From Candidatus Zipacnadia bacterium (lineage in GTDB: Bacteria > Armatimonadota > Zipacnadia > Zipacnadales > Zipacnadaceae), in the NCBI GenBank assembly GCA_029820565.1, contig JALGUR010000012.1:17758-81757 (forward strand): 64,000 nt of DNA, read 5' to 3'. Both the position numbers and the translations under genes were made by a program. Under the pieces are notes generated by a model that saw nothing but the letters and a program-made list of their open reading frames with translations, did not search any database and was not told the origin of the DNA. Every line of letters starts with the position of its first letter. Position 1 is the first letter of the stretch. Shown piece by piece: positions 26,140 through 34,316 of this stretch.

Positions 26140-27504
26140 CTATCTATGCTGAGTCTGATGCACTCGGCCCTTGAGTTCTTCACCAATGCGGTCACGGACC
26201 TCGGGGGTCTGGCCTTCCCAGCGCATGACCAACTCTGGCCCGGTATTGGAAGCCCTAATCAGCGCCCAACCGTCCGGAAACTGGATACGCGCTCCATCCA
26301 CCTCCAGCAGGGGATACTGACTCCGGTAAGAAGCGGCCACCTGCTCTACCATCTGAAACTTCACCTCGTCCGGGCAGTCCAGGCGCTCTTCGGGTGCCGT
26401 GGAGTACTCGGGCAGGGAATCCACTATCTCCCGGAGGGTCATCTTCTGGCGAGAAAGGCTGCTCACCAGGCGGGCGGCGGCGAAGGCCGCGTCATCAAAC
26501 TTGATATGAGGGTTGTCAAAATAGCAATGGCCGGTGGTCTCAAAGCCCATGGGGGCCTTCAGCCGCCGCATAGCCTCTAATATGAAGGGATAGCCGCAGG
26601 CCACCATCTCCACCTGGCCGCCCCGCGCCTGGACGTCATCAATCAGTGCCTGAGAGCAGCGCACCTCGGTAACAAAGGTAGCCGGGCCTTGAGCCAAAAT
26701 CTCCCGGCACAGAGGGGTAATATAGCGGTCAGGCCAAATCATCTGCCCCTCGTCGTCCACCACCGCTATTCGGTCGCCGTCAGCATCAATGGCGATGCCC
26801 AGGTCCGCACCTGTCTCACGCACTTTTTGAGCGCACGGCTCGATGGCGTCTAATTTCAGGGGATCGGGAGAGCGATTGGGAAATGTCCCGTCAGGTTCCG
26901 CAAACATCGTTATGACGTCGCAGCCGATTGACTGCAGTAGACGGGGCGCATTAAAAGTACCACAGCCATTGCCCAGGTCCAGGACTATTTTTGGGGCGCG
27001 GTCGGCGCTGACCTGCTGCTCGGCGATTTCAAAATACTCGGGCCATATATCCCGCTCCTCATAACTCCCCTTACCCGTGGCGAACTCACCCTTGACGGCC
27101 TCATCATGCAACTGCTTAAGTTGCTCGCCATAAAAGGGCCATTCGCCCTCGCGGATCTTGATACCGTTGAACTGCGGAGGGCGGTGAGATGCCGTCACTC
27201 CCATTCCGCCGTCGCCCGCCCAAATACCGATGGCAAAGTACAGCACCGGCATAGGGACCTGGCCAATGTCAATTACATGGCAGCCGCAGCTCATCAGTCC
27301 TTCGACCAGAGCAGCACATAATTCCCCTGAGGAAGGACGCAGATCCCGGCCTACTACTACAGTAGCCTGGGCTGGTTGGGAGAAGTGGCTGCCGTAGGCC
27401 GCAGCGATACGGCGGACAACTTCGGGAGTTATCTCCGTGCCTACTTCCCCGCGGATGTCATAAGCGCGAAAGATGTCATCAGAAATCTGGCGGGCAGCAG
27501 TCAT
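26140..27504 (-). CDS. Phosphomannomutase/phosphoglucomutase
   Basis: A 454-residue alpha-D-phosphohexomutase that moves phosphate between C1 and C6 of hexoses, feeding nucleotide sugars. The four signature regions are present: phosphoserine loop GVTASHRPPQFNGIK, metal site DADGDRIAVVD, sugar-binding GFETTGHCYF, and C-terminal phosphate site IRASNTGPELVMRWEG. The loop has Arg where most relatives have Asn (TASHNP). The GTG at 27528 is the track start. I prefer ATG 27504 with AAGGGG upstream. Probably co-transcribed with the GH42-like gene. Confidence 0.9.
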   Translation of the reverse strand: MTAARQISDDIFRAYDIRGEVGTEITPEVVRRIAAAYGSHFSQPAQATVVVGRDLRPSSGELCAALVEGLMSCGCHVIDIGQVPMPVLYFAIGIWAGDGGMGVTASHRPPQFNGIKIREGEWPFYGEQLKQLHDEAVKGEFATGKGSYEERDIWPEYFEIAEQQVSADRAPKIVLDLGNGCGTFNAPRLLQSIGCDVITMFAEPDGTFPNRSPDPLKLDAIEPCAQKVRETGADLGIAIDADGDRIAVVDDEGQMIWPDRYITPLCREILAQGPATFVTEVRCSQALIDDVQARGGQVEMVACGYPFILEAMRRLKAPMGFETTGHCYFDNPHIKFDDAAFAAARLVSSLSRQKMTLREIVDSLPEYSTAPEERLDCPDEVKFQMVEQVAASYRSQYPLLEVDGARIQFPDGWALIRASNTGPELVMRWEGQTPEVRDRIGEELKGRVHQTQHR

Positions 27505-27555
27505 GGTATACCCCTTGTCCTTGAGCACATTTTCACTGGGCGGATATGCATTTGG

Positions 27556-28350
27556 CTATAGGAACGTCCACTCATATGCCGCATCTAGAAATTCCACGGG
27601 AATTGCTTCGGGCAGACGTTCGCGCAGCAGGCGGGCGAAATTCCTCATGCCAGGGTTTTCACTACCAATATGACTGGTCTCAATGAAAGCGATATTGGCA
27701 TCCAGCGCCCCGCGAATTGCGTAATCCACCGCCTCGCCAGCGATTACCACATCGGCGCCATTCATAGCGAATTCGTCCACGAAATTGAACGCCTGCGCCA
27801 GCCCCCCGTAACCAAGCCCGACCCGCGAGACCACACGGGCCAGGTCACCGCCGACGCGAACTTGCGGGACTCCCAGCCGTCTCTTAATGTGTGTAGCCAG
27901 CTCTGCCAGTGTTACTGGGGTGATTTCATAGACCCGGACGAAGCGAGAAGTGTGGACTACCTCGGTTAATCCGAGTACCCTGGCCAGAGAATCGGCCACT
28001 CCTTCGCCGGGAGCACAGTCCCAATTGGAGTGACAGCGACAGATGACCATCCCATACCGATCCAGCAGGGCTCGGCGGGCGACGTTGGCTGGTGCTTGTG
28101 CCTCGTCGCCATAGGTTGCAAACCACTCGCTGTCTGCCTCAGGGATAAAGGGCAGCTCATGGGTAAGAATAAAGTTAAGCTTTTGGGCAGTCGCCTGGTG
28201 CAGGACTCTGAGGTTGGGTGTCCAGGTGACTGCTACTCCGGTCACCTCGATTTGCGGACTGCCGTAGATCAGACCGGTAGGGTCACCCAGAAGAGCCTGC
28301 TCCCGAGGTGCGATTTGCAGGACTATCTGTTCAATCTCTTCGGCCGTCAT
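27556..28350 (-). CDS. Nif3-like dinuclear metal center protein
   Basis: A 264-residue member of the Nif3/YbgI family (PF01784), a hexameric metal-binding protein proposed as a GTP cyclohydrolase-like or metal chaperone protein. Landmarks are N-terminal DPTGLIYGSPQIEVTGVAV, the metal-ligand region FILTHELPFIP, CRCHSNWDCAPGEGVADSLA, and C-terminal FIETSHIGSENPGMRNFARL. It lies between the mutase (52 nt) and the oxidoreductase (48 nt) and likely forms an operon with them. Its true function is unresolved across bacteria. Confidence 0.85.
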   Translation of the reverse strand: MTAEEIEQIVLQIAPREQALLGDPTGLIYGSPQIEVTGVAVTWTPNLRVLHQATAQKLNFILTHELPFIPEADSEWFATYGDEAQAPANVARRALLDRYGMVICRCHSNWDCAPGEGVADSLARVLGLTEVVHTSRFVRVYEITPVTLAELATHIKRRLGVPQVRVGGDLARVVSRVGLGYGGLAQAFNFVDEFAMNGADVVIAGEAVDYAIRGALDANIAFIETSHIGSENPGMRNFARLLRERLPEAIPVEFLDAAYEWTFL

Positions 28351-28398
28351 GGGCTCGGCGCTCCTCTCTCGTCGCGCAATCCGGCGTCAATTAGTCGG

Positions 28399-29403
28399 TC
28401 AGAATTCATTGCGCACCTTAACGGGCTGGCCCGTGCGCATAGATTCAATTGCTGCCCAGGCGGTGGCGACGGTCTTAGCCCCGTCTACGCCATCAATCAG
28501 TGGGACGTGGTCATTGATGATGCAATCTACGAAGTGGTCAATCTCGGCGGCGATGGCCTTCTCCATAGAGGGCTTGGGCAGTTGCATCCACCTGTGGCTG
28601 TCTACTTGGCGCAAGCAGAGCCTGGCCTGTGGCGAGGTGTTGTCTGCGGCCAGCGTTCCCTTCGTGCCCCACAGTTGCAGATCAATGTTGTAAGGACGCT
28701 GACAGCCGCTGGAGTTCATAATCCTACCCACCGCGCCCGAGTAGAACTTCACGTTCATAATAATGTGGTCTTCCCACTGCTGCTGCGGGATGTTGAAGTG
28801 ATTGCCGTAGGCGCTGACCTCCGCCACATCGCCGGCCATCCAGCGAGCCAGGTCAATAGCATGGCAGCCACCGCCGACCAGTGGATGACGCTTGTCAGGA
28901 TCAAACCGCCACCCACCAATGCCGCCGATTTGCTCGTAGTTGTGGATATAACTGGTTTCCACGAAATATATATCGCCTAAGGTGCCATCCTCGCTCCATC
29001 GCTTGGCCTGCTCAAAGAAGCTATAAAAGCGACAGATTTGACCAACCATCAGTTTACGCTCGGCCTGCCGGGCAGCCGCAATCATATTCTCGCATTCTGC
29101 TACTGTGCGAGCCATCGGCTTCTCCACCAGCACATGCTTGCTGGCCTCCAGGGCGGCGATGGTCTGCGGTTCGTGGAAAGGGTCAGGTGTAGCGATGGAG
29201 ACAATATCTACCTCGTCACAGCCGACAATATCCTCATAATTAGTGCTGACCACAGGCACATCCCACTCCGTCGCTGCCCGGTCCACGGTCCGCTGGTCAA
29301 TATCACACAGACCCACCAGACGCAGATTAGGATTGTCGCGCACCGCCTGAAAATATCCATAACCCATGCGCAGACCGATGACGCCGATTCCTAACTTGCT
29401 CAT
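28399..29403 (-). CDS. Gfo/Idh/MocA-family NAD(P)-dependent oxidoreductase
   Basis: A 334-residue dehydrogenase of sugar-type substrates. It has an N-terminal Rossmann fold (GIGVIGLRMGYGYFQAV) and the family hallmark EKPMA around residue 95. The substrate-side region has GGGCHAIDLARWMAGDVAEV with the likely catalytic His-Asp pair. The ATG at 29403 follows GGCAGGAGG; the track start at 29493 adds 30 residues with no support. Context with mutase, GH42-like and PmoA-like genes suggests oxidation of a sugar or sugar derivative. Confidence 0.9.
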   Translation of the reverse strand: MSKLGIGVIGLRMGYGYFQAVRDNPNLRLVGLCDIDQRTVDRAATEWDVPVVSTNYEDIVGCDEVDIVSIATPDPFHEPQTIAALEASKHVLVEKPMARTVAECENMIAAARQAERKLMVGQICRFYSFFEQAKRWSEDGTLGDIYFVETSYIHNYEQIGGIGGWRFDPDKRHPLVGGGCHAIDLARWMAGDVAEVSAYGNHFNIPQQQWEDHIIMNVKFYSGAVGRIMNSSGCQRPYNIDLQLWGTKGTLAADNTSPQARLCLRQVDSHRWMQLPKPSMEKAIAAEIDHFVDCIINDHVPLIDGVDGAKTVATAWAAIESMRTGQPVKVRNEF

Positions 29404-29495
29404 AATTGCCTCCTGCCGCACAAGTGCATTGAATCCCAATACGCGCACACAAGGGCTACTTCTGCGCCAGCCGCCTATCTTCCTTCTCGGCATTC

Positions 29496-29939
29496 TTACC
29501 GGAACCAGCCGGGAGTATAGGGCGCTGGGTTTCGCGAGGATGTACCGGAACTGGTGGGGTTGTGCGACATATTTGTGCGGGGCTGGTAGTAGCGGGCGCG
29601 GAGGTATTGGAGGGCCAGGGCAGCTTCGTTGTAGTAGCCCAGGTTGCCAACGTACCGGAAGGGATTGATGGTAGAGCCAGAACTGGTCAGGGTTTCGCCG
29701 AAGGCATAGAACCTATAAGTGTCAGTTATAGCCTCATTCCCGTCAGTTAGAGCCAGGGTCGAACCCAGGGCATCATGGTGATAGAAGCTGGTGGTGGTGC
29801 TGCGGCGCTGGCTGACCATATCACCATATATATCCGGCGTCTGGGTGTAAGTTACCTGGGTGTTGTTGCTGACATCGGTCTCCAGCAGTACATCCTGCCC
29901 GTCCCAGATGAAGTTGGTGGTACCTGCAGAGGTCACCAT
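29496..29939 (-). pseudogene. Orphan RHS-repeat core fragment
   Basis: A 147-codon ORF matching the RHS-associated core region, which normally ends a protein of >1000 residues: FYHHDALGSTLALTDGN, FYAFGETLTSSG, YVGNLGYYNEA and LQYLRARYY. After RARYY the sequence diverges into an unrelated tail. No upstream YD repeats or signal peptide exist, as ftsZ starts the other side within 35 nt. It does have an ATG and a GGGGGA upstream. Best read as a displaced remnant of an RHS toxin cassette; expression as a short protein cannot be excluded. Confidence 0.65.
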
Positions 29940-29973
29940 TCCCCCATCTTATTCTATTAGATTATAGGCCGAT

Positions 29974-31077
29974 TCACCGCCGTCGCAGGAAGGCGGGGAT
30001 GTCTATATCGTCTTCGTCGTAGGTGGGCAGTTCTTCGGCAAAGGGTGATTCTTCGGATGGAGTTGGTTCAGGGGTTTCTTCTTCGGCTGCTGCTACGCGC
30101 CGGCGGGGACGAATGGGGCGGGGCTGGTCGAATCCGGTGGCCAACACGGTCAGGCGAATCTGGCCCTCCATCTGCTCGTCAATCACCGCGCCTAAGGTCA
30201 AGTCGGCCGGCTCGCCTTCGCCTTGGGCGGCTTCCTGGATTATTTCGGCGGCCTCGTGGACTTCCTTCAATGATAGGTCAGGCCCGCCGGTAATATTGAG
30301 CAGTATGGCGCTGGCCCCTTCAATAGTGCTCTCCAGCAGAGGGCTGGTGATGGCGCTGCGGGCCGCTTCAGCCGCCCGGTCGTCGCCGGAGGCTTCTCCA
30401 ATACTCATCATCGCCGTGCCAGCATTCTTCATCACCGTGCGCACGTCAGCGAAATCCAGGTTTATCAGACCAGGTATGACAATGACCTCGCTGATACCGC
30501 GCACGCCGTGATGCAGTATGGCATCGGCCAGACCGAAGGCCTCTTGGAGGGTAAGATTCTCATCAGTAAGTTGCAGGAGTTGGTCGTTGGGTATTACAAT
30601 CAGAGTGTCAACCTGCTCTTTAAGTCGTTTGATGCCTTCCTCAGCAATTTGCGCGCGCCGATGTCCTTCAACACTAAACGGCTTGGTTACTACTCCTACG
30701 GTTAAGGCATTCAATTCGCGGGAAATCTCAGCGATTATGGGGCTGGCTCCAGTGCCCGTTCCGCCACCCATACCACAAGTGATGAAAACCATATCCGAGT
30801 TATCCAGGGCCATCATCAACTCCTGGCGACTCTCCTCCGCGGCCTGCCGACCGATGTCCGGATTGCCACCGGAACCCAGACCTTGAGTGAGGTTCTCACC
30901 GATCTGCAATTTCTTGTCGGCGGCCGACAACTCCAGCACTTGCATGTCGGTGTTTATCGCCAAGTATTCCACACCCATCAGGCCGGCTTCAATCATCCGG
31001 TCTACCGCATTGGAGCCCCCGCCGCCGGCGCCTATTACTCGGATTTTGGCATAGTCTTCTACATTTGCCCTCAGCAT
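29974..31077 (-). CDS. ftsZ: Cell division protein FtsZ
   Basis: A 367-residue tubulin-like GTPase that forms the division ring. GTP-binding motifs are GAGGGGSNAVDRM and GGGTGTGASP. The T7-loop region reads NLDFADVRTVMKNAG. The C-terminal conserved peptide DIDIPAFLRRR, which binds FtsA/SepF partners, follows an acidic linker. The ATG at 31077 is preceded by AAGGAGGAATCC; the track start at 31170 runs through the promoter and is wrong. Unusually, ftsZ stands alone without ftsA/ftsQ/mur genes; it is downstream of grpE and has its own consensus promoter. Confidence 0.98.
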   Translation of the reverse strand: MLRANVEDYAKIRVIGAGGGGSNAVDRMIEAGLMGVEYLAINTDMQVLELSAADKKLQIGENLTQGLGSGGNPDIGRQAAEESRQELMMALDNSDMVFITCGMGGGTGTGASPIIAEISRELNALTVGVVTKPFSVEGHRRAQIAEEGIKRLKEQVDTLIVIPNDQLLQLTDENLTLQEAFGLADAILHHGVRGISEVIVIPGLINLDFADVRTVMKNAGTAMMSIGEASGDDRAAEAARSAITSPLLESTIEGASAILLNITGGPDLSLKEVHEAAEIIQEAAQGEGEPADLTLGAVIDEQMEGQIRLTVLATGFDQPRPIRPRRRVAAAEEETPEPTPSEESPFAEELPTYDEDDIDIPAFLRRR

Positions 31078-31106
31078 GATGAAGGATTCCTCCTTGGAAG
31101 CCTTTT

Positions 31107-31139
31107 CGACATCAGTGCTCAAAATCCTTCCTGATGTCG
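31107..31139 (-). promoter_or_regulatory. Inverted repeat at the ftsZ transcript 5' end
   Basis: Nine-bp perfect arms cgacatcag/ctgatgtcg separated by 15 nt. The arm nearer the promoter begins just after the -10 element, so the repeat would form a 5'-terminal hairpin in the ftsZ mRNA or serve as an operator overlapping the start site. Confidence 0.45.
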
Positions 31140-31141
31140 CT

Positions 31142-31170
31142 ATTATATTCTGCCCGCTATCCGCTGTCAA
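31142..31170 (-). promoter_or_regulatory. Consensus sigma70 promoter of ftsZ
   Basis: Minus strand TTGACA, 17-nt spacer, TATAAT: a perfect consensus, about 65 nt upstream of the ftsZ ATG, which implies strong constitutive transcription independent of grpE. Confidence 0.8.
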
Positions 31171-31217
31171 ACAGAGTACTACTGGCCAGTTTCGTCACTT
31201 TCGGCCTAATAGTTATT

Positions 31218-31886
31218 CTACTCTGTAGTATTCGCCTCCGCGGCCACTCCCACCTTCACCTGTGCCGGGCGCAGTACCCGTTGGTGGAGTTGGTAGCCTC
31301 GCCGCAGTTGCTCAATGACTTTTCCCTCCTGGGGGTCGCCGGCTACAACGGGCTGGCGCTGTACGGCCTCATGCCGGTCTGGGTTGAACTGCTCGCCAGC
31401 CGCCTCAATCGGCTTCAGGCCGAATTCGGCCAGAGTATCCATAAGTTGCTGATAAATCATTCGTACACCAGTAGTCAACTCGACCGCCGACTCCTCGGCT
31501 GGGGCCGACTGGAGAGCCAGTTGGAAGTGGTCTAACACTGGTAGTAGTTCGGTCAGCAGCGCCTCATTAGCATACTGCAGCTGTTGAGCCTGTTGCTGGG
31601 CGACGCGGCGCTGATAGTTTTTCAATTCAGCCACGGCCCGCAGGTGCAAATCATGCTCTCGGTCATATTCTTCCTGCAACTGGGCGACCTGCTCCTGCAG
31701 CTGCTCAATCGTCGGCTCAGTCTCGGCCGTCTCTTCGTCGCTGTTTACCTCCACTGCAGTCTCTTCTGCTGTCTCCTGTTTGGAGGTTTGTTCAGGGGAA
31801 TCAGATTCGTCACCTGCGGCGAGTCGCTCGGGTGCCTCGGTTTCCAGGGATAATTCGTCTCCGTCAGGCTTGCGACCTTCACTCAT
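31218..31886 (-). CDS. grpE: Nucleotide exchange factor GrpE
   Basis: A 222-residue cochaperone that releases ADP from DnaK. It has an acidic disordered N-terminus (~1-60), a long coiled coil (QLQEQVAQLQEEYDREHDLH) with AVAELKNYQRRV, and a C-terminal beta-wing with FNPDRHEAVQRQPV and RRGYQLHQRVLRPAQVKVG. GGAGG sits ahead of the ATG. It lies 119 nt downstream of hrcA and so is probably in the HrcA regulon, but dnaK and dnaJ are not downstream as is usual; ftsZ is. Confidence 0.96.
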   Translation of the reverse strand: MSEGRKPDGDELSLETEAPERLAAGDESDSPEQTSKQETAEETAVEVNSDEETAETEPTIEQLQEQVAQLQEEYDREHDLHLRAVAELKNYQRRVAQQQAQQLQYANEALLTELLPVLDHFQLALQSAPAEESAVELTTGVRMIYQQLMDTLAEFGLKPIEAAGEQFNPDRHEAVQRQPVVAGDPQEGKVIEQLRRGYQLHQRVLRPAQVKVGVAAEANTTE

Positions 31887-32005
31887 TCACGTCAACCTCC
31901 GAAGTATAGACCTCTTCTGATGCTATCTGATGCACCGGGCGACACCAGCCCCCGACGGCAGGCCTGTGCCACTGGTAAATCTCCAAAGTCAAGCCTGAAT
32001 TGTAC

Positions 32006-33046
32006 TCAGGCCTGTTGACTTAGAACCTGGTCGGCGTGGTCGGCCACATAGGCCACGGCCGACATTATCTGGCCATAGGGCATGCGCATTGGCCCTAACA
32101 CCCCGACCGTACCGCTTGGGTTATCATCGGGCGGTGGACTCCCGAACCGCTTGGCTACCAGACTGCAATCGGCTAACGCCGGGTCAGCGTGTTCGGAGCC
32201 GATAAGCACAGTTACCTGTGAGGTCTGACCTATTGCGTGCAGCAGGCGCTGCACTGCCGCTTCTTCATTCAGTGTCTGTATTATGCCGCGCAGCCGCTCT
32301 TGCTTTTGAAACTCGGGGTAGTTAAGAATATAAGCTGTCCCCTCCACATATACCCGGCTGTGCCAGCCACTGGTCAGACTCGCCGCTATGGACCGTAACA
32401 CGGAGACGGGCACCGGTGCGTCGTCTCGCTCGCACAGTGTCAGTAAGGGGCCAGTCTCGGTAACCTTAGTTCCCCTCAGTCGCTCATCCAGCACCTGGTC
32501 CAATCGGCGAATCTGCTGCGCTGTCATCGGTTGGCTTGACTTTATCACCACTTCCTGGCTGGAGCCATCAGAGCACTCATAACTGATGCGAATGGCCCGA
32601 GCACTTATCGGGGTGGTGTGCACCTCGGTGAAATGAGGTTGACTATGGGTATGTTCCATCGTCAAAGCCGGTCGCTGAGTAAGTTGAGCCAGGATTCTGG
32701 TAGTAGTGCGCATAACCGTGTCTACATCCGGGCGCATATGCCGATATTGGCTGCGTACCCAACCCACTTGGGGCATCGGTGGCAAGGGAGCACTTGTCAG
32801 TGTGTTGATATGAAAGCGATACGCCTTTTCCTCGGGCAGTCGGCCGGCCGAGGTATGGGGCTGACTGAGATAGCCCTGGTCAGTGAGTTGGGCCATTTCA
32901 TTGCGAATAGTAGCCGTACTCACCGGCAACCGGTGTTTCTCCTGGACGGCTTTGGAGGCCACTGGCTGTCCTGTCGCCACATACTCCCGAACGATAGCCG
33001 ACAGCACTTGCTGCTGCCGAGGAGTCAACTCTTCGGTCGTAGTCAT
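32006..33046 (-). CDS. hrcA: Heat-inducible transcription repressor HrcA
   Basis: A 346-residue repressor of class I heat-shock genes. It has an N-terminal winged helix (LTPRQQQVLSAIVREYVATG, STATIRNEMAQLTDQGYLSQ), a central GAF-like domain, and a C-terminal GVLGPMRMPYGQIMSAVAYV typical of the family. AAGGAG precedes the ATG. The gene is first in an hrcA-grpE unit. The canonical CIRCE (TTAGCACTC-N9-GAGTGCTAA) is absent; a different inverted repeat overlaps its promoter. Confidence 0.97.
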   Translation of the reverse strand: MTTTEELTPRQQQVLSAIVREYVATGQPVASKAVQEKHRLPVSTATIRNEMAQLTDQGYLSQPHTSAGRLPEEKAYRFHINTLTSAPLPPMPQVGWVRSQYRHMRPDVDTVMRTTTRILAQLTQRPALTMEHTHSQPHFTEVHTTPISARAIRISYECSDGSSQEVVIKSSQPMTAQQIRRLDQVLDERLRGTKVTETGPLLTLCERDDAPVPVSVLRSIAASLTSGWHSRVYVEGTAYILNYPEFQKQERLRGIIQTLNEEAAVQRLLHAIGQTSQVTVLIGSEHADPALADCSLVAKRFGSPPPDDNPSGTVGVLGPMRMPYGQIMSAVAYVADHADQVLSQQA

Positions 33047-33093
33047 CGGACCCTACTCCTTAGGCACCTCTATCACCCACCTACCATTTATTC

Positions 33094-33124
33094 TGACAAT
33101 ACCACCATCCGCTGGTATTGTCAA
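33094..33124 (-). promoter_or_regulatory. hrcA promoter embedded in an inverted-repeat operator
   Basis: Arms tgacaatacca (33094-33104) and tggtattgtca (33113-33123) are an 11-bp perfect inverted repeat with an 8-nt spacer. On the minus strand the same bases form -35 TTGACA (33119-33124), a 17-nt spacer and -10 TATTGT (33096-33101). Repressor bound here would block RNA polymerase. Arm length and symmetry resemble CIRCE but the sequence differs. Confidence 0.7.
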
Positions 33125-33199
33125 GAGTGCCCAACGCCGCGCAGCAGCGGCCCAGGAAGGATAACACATAACCAGGTGGAAATTGTAAAGTTACAGAGT

Positions 33200-33499
33200 A
33201 TGACTATCAAGCAGTTTCAACAGTTGATTGAGTGCATATACTACGACAAGGACAGTGGGCGGGGCTTGGCGGCCACATTTATGTGGTTCACCGAGGAGGT
33301 CGGCGAATTATCTCGCGCACTAAAGAAGGCAGATAGAAAGCACATGGCTGAAGAATTCAGTGATGTGTTAGCGTGGCTATGCACGATGGCCTCCATCGCT
33401 GGCGTAGACCTCCAGGAGGCGGCGGTCAGCAAGTATGCCCAGGGTTGTCCCAAGTGTCATCAGACGCCGTGTATCTGTCCGGAACCCGGTGAGCATTAA
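33200..33499 (+). CDS. MazG-like nucleotide pyrophosphohydrolase
   Basis: A 99-residue protein with the MazG helical metal-binding motifs FTEEVGELSRAL and EEFSDVLAWLCTMA, which hydrolyse NTPs to NMP and PPi. A C-terminal tail with four cysteines (CPKCHQTPCIC) may bind a metal and is an extra to the minimal fold. The long track ORF starting at 32618 runs antisense through hrcA and is not believed. The ATG at 33200 fits the domain start, although its ribosome site is weak. Divergent from hrcA. Confidence 0.85.
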   Translation: MTIKQFQQLIECIYYDKDSGRGLAATFMWFTEEVGELSRALKKADRKHMAEEFSDVLAWLCTMASIAGVDLQEAAVSKYAQGCPKCHQTPCICPEPGEH

Positions 33500-33631
33500 C
33501 CCGGCTCGTTGCCGCCTAACCTAACTGCCCTCAATATCCTTGCTTACTGCCGTCAGGTCAAGAAGGTATGCAGCCAGGAATTGTTCAATATCATTGTAGG
33601 TAGGTGTCGCCTAAACTGGGAGGTGGATTGA

Positions 33632-34285
33632 ATGAAAAAGACAGTTTGCTTGGTCAGTGCTGCATTGCTGGTGGGCCTGACTGTGGGAGCCTGCCGCACA
33701 TCTGAGCCGCCTGCGTCCCCGACCCCGCCGCCTGCGCCTACCCCGCCACCGGCTGTGTCAACTGAGGAATCCTTGGAGGGCAAGGCGGTGCTAATGGTGG
33801 TAGCGCCCGAGAACTTCCGCGACGAGGAATTGGCCCAACCCCAGCGGGTTCTCGCCGAGGCGGGCGTGAAGGTTACGGTTGCGTCGTTGCGCAAAGGTAC
33901 GGCTGCGGGAGCCGGTGGCCTGACGGTAGAGGCAGAACTTACGCCTGAGGAAGTTGTGGTGGACGATTATGACGCTGTGGCCTTCATAGGCGGGCCGGGT
34001 ATGATTCAGTATTTAGATAACCAGAAACTCATTAACCTGGCTAAGAGATTCCATCAGGCTGAAAAGGTGATAGCGGCTATCTGTGTGGCGCCGGTGATTC
34101 TGGCCAACACGGGGCTACTGGCAGAGAAGCCGGCCACGGTCTGGTCAGGCAAGCGGGCTGCGCTGGAGGCGAAAGGCGCTGTGTACAAACATGAGCCAGT
34201 AGTCGTCACCGACAAAGTGATTACAGCCAACGGGCCAGCGGCAGCGGAGAAATTCGGCCAGGCAATTGTAAAGGCCCTGCAGTAG
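33632..34285 (+). CDS. Lipoprotein of the DJ-1/PfpI family
   Basis: A 217-residue protein. The lipoprotein signal LLVGLTVGAC ends in the acylated cysteine. A proline-rich linker (PASPTPPPAPTPPPA) follows, then a DJ-1/PfpI domain (~50-215) with AFIGGPGMIQYL and the nucleophile-elbow cysteine AAICVAPVILA. Members include glyoxalases, chaperones and proteases; here it would act at the membrane on the extracytoplasmic side. GGGAGGTGG lies before the ATG. It is 31 nt upstream of DUF5693 and may be co-transcribed. Confidence 0.9.
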   Translation: MKKTVCLVSAALLVGLTVGACRTSEPPASPTPPPAPTPPPAVSTEESLEGKAVLMVVAPENFRDEELAQPQRVLAEAGVKVTVASLRKGTAAGAGGLTVEAELTPEEVVVDDYDAVAFIGGPGMIQYLDNQKLINLAKRFHQAEKVIAAICVAPVILANTGLLAEKPATVWSGKRAALEAKGAVYKHEPVVVTDKVITANGPAAAEKFGQAIVKALQ

Positions 34286-34316
34286 TTTTAGCAGTTATGT
34301 GTGGTGTCAGCAATTG

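Noticed and set aside
32618-33199. Long N-terminal extension of the MazG-like ORF
   Set aside because: It runs antisense through hrcA and the hrcA promoter; the MazG domain starts right at the ATG at 33200.
33047-33200. Canonical CIRCE operator near hrcA
   Set aside because: TTAGCACTC/GAGTGCTAA is absent; only an unrelated inverted repeat is found. The string agagtgc at 33124 has no partner arm.
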